DNA of 64,000 bases from Sagittula sp. P11 (GTDB taxonomy: Bacteria > Pseudomonadota > Alphaproteobacteria > Rhodobacterales > Rhodobacteraceae). Location: the NCBI RefSeq assembly GCF_002814095.1, contig NZ_CP021913.1, forward strand, positions 3,788,501 through 3,852,500. Direction: 5' to 3'. Shown one piece after another: positions 63,015-64,000 of this stretch (positions within the stretch are counted from its first letter, which is position 1; each line of letters begins with the position of its first letter). The notes under the pieces were generated by a model. The model made no database searches. It saw only the letters and a program-made list of their open reading frames with translations, and was not told the DNA's origin. The position numbers were made by a program, and so were the translations under genes.

Positions 63015-64000
63015 TCAGTCCATGGCTTTGAAGTTGAACTCGCCACCTTCCTTGATGCCGGAGAACCAGCGCGCGGTGACGGTCTTGGTCTTCGTGTAGA
63101 AGCGGAAGGCGTCGGGGCCGTACTGGTTCAGGTCGCCGAAGGCCGATTTCTTCCAGCCGCCGAAGGTGTGGTAGGAGAGCGGCACCGGGATCGGGAAGTT
63201 GATGCCGACCATGCCCACGTTCACCCGGTGCGCGAAGTCACGTGCGGTGTCGCCGTCGGCGGTGTAGATCGCCGTACCGTTGCCGTAGGGGTTGTCGATC
63301 ACAAGGTTCAGCGCATCCTCGTAGCTCTCGGCGCGGACGGTCGACAGGACGGGGCCGAAGATCTCTTCCTTGTAGATGTCCATGTCCGGGGTGACGTTGT
63401 CGAACAGCGACGGGCCACAGAAAAAGCCGTTCTCGTAGCCCTGAAGCTCGAAGCCGCGGCCGTCGATTACCAGCTTGGCGCCCTGGTCCACGCCGGAGGA
63501 GATGAGCCCTTCGATGCGGGTCTTGGCCTGCGCGGTGATGACCGGGCCATAGTCCACGTCTGCGTCCGAGGTGTAGGGGCCGACCTTCAGTTTCTCGACG
63601 CGGGGGACAAGGGCGTCGATCAGCTTGTCGGCGGTTTCCTGGCCCACCGGAACGGCGACGGAGATCGCCATGCAGCGCTCGCCCGCGGCGCCGTAGCCCG
63701 CACCCACCAGAGCGTCCGCTGCCTTGTCGATGTCGGCGTCCGGCATGATGATCATGTGGTTCTTGGCGCCGCCGAAGCACTGGGCGCGCTTGCCGTTGGA
63801 GGCGGCGCGGCCATAGATGTACTGCGCGATGGGGGTCGAGCCGACGAAGCCCACGGCGGCGATGTCCTCGTTGTCGAGGATCGCGTCGACCACCTGCTTG
63901 TCGCCGTTCACCACCTGCAGGACACCGTCTGGCAGGCCGGCTTCCTTGATCAGTTCGGCAAGCCTCAGGGCGGTGGAGGGCACACGCTCGGACGGCTTGA
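63015..64000 (-). CDS. mmsA: methylmalonate-semialdehyde dehydrogenase, C-terminal part (cut by window edge)
   Basis: A CoA-acylating aldehyde dehydrogenase of valine/inositol/thymine breakdown. The visible 327 codons cover the C-terminal two thirds. The catalytic Cys is in GAAGERCMAIS, the cofactor strand in DIAAVGFVGSTPIAQYIY, and the hallmark end is GDLNQYGPDAFRFYTKTKT. The reading frame runs open to base 64000, so the apparent internal GTG at 63983 is not the start. Confidence 0.9.
   Translation of the reverse strand, partial: KPSERVPSTALRLAELIKEAGLPDGVLQVVNGDKQVVDAILDNEDIAAVGFVGSTPIAQYIYGRAASNGKRAQCFGGAKNHMIIMPDADIDKAADALVGAGYGAAGERCMAISVAVPVGQETADKLIDALVPRVEKLKVGPYTSDADVDYGPVITAQAKTRIEGLISSGVDQGAKLVIDGRGFELQGYENGFFCGPSLFDNVTPDMDIYKEEIFGPVLSTVRAESYEDALNLVIDNPYGNGTAIYTADGDTARDFAHRVNVGMVGINFPIPVPLSYHTFGGWKKSAFGDLNQYGPDAFRFYTKTKTVTARWFSGIKEGGEFNFKAMD

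Overview
The window looks like a chromosomal stretch of a marine-type alphaproteobacterium of the Rhodobacteraceae (Roseobacter/Rhodobacter group). The grounds are high GC content, a yajC-secD-secF-Mth938-ccmABCDG gene run, a YfgM-like/bamB/der run, a long AcnA, GatB, DUF3422 and DUF6314 proteins, and hairpin-plus-GGTATTT 3' elements of a kind I associate with this family. No rRNA, tRNA, CRISPR array, insertion sequence or prophage was recognised. Both ends cut genes.

Layout. 1-10 kb: small membrane genes, gatB, a conserved hypothetical, a secreted lytic-transglycosylase-like protein, an acyltransferase, an SDR and pepN. 10-16 kb: several very small proteins, then an RND efflux pump with its periplasmic adaptor, which carries an unusually long and regular helical hairpin (two arms of eleven 14-residue repeats). 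16-25 kb: YfgM-like/bamB/der, a P-loop protein without the Walker lysine, a GNAT acetyltransferase, a TspO-like protein, serS and an RTX protein. 25-32 kb: a trypsin-like protease, then the Sec accessory genes running into the cytochrome c maturation genes. 32-36 kb: a lone yjhX toxin-family gene and acnA.

36-51 kb is the most interesting part: a catabolic cluster of four transcription units. These are (1) a double NTF2/SnoaL-fold protein, a CUT1 sugar-type ABC importer and a LacI-family regulator; (2) a HisD-like dehydrogenase and a cupin; (3) an AtzG-like small subunit, an amidase and a GFA-domain protein; (4) an SDR, an alpha/beta hydrolase, an RraA/aldolase-like protein and a second HisD-like dehydrogenase. 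Seven 16-bp palindromic sites (consensus TTGCATACGWTTGCAA) sit upstream of all four units and nowhere else that I noticed. Within each promoter region two of them lie 54-55 bp apart. I infer one LacI regulon for uptake and oxidative breakdown of an unidentified polyhydroxy or amide-containing solute. The two HisD paralogues resemble the sulfopropanediol dehydrogenase (HpsN) type more than histidine-biosynthesis HisD.

51-64 kb returns to mixed chromosomal genes: a DUF1223 protein, an LpxL-like acyltransferase without the usual acidic catalytic residue, a TPP-dependent enzyme, a solitary divergent fliG opposite a single-domain response regulator, two secreted Cys-loop proteins, purB, DUF6314, DUF3422, a YeeE/YedE transporter and the 3' part of mmsA.
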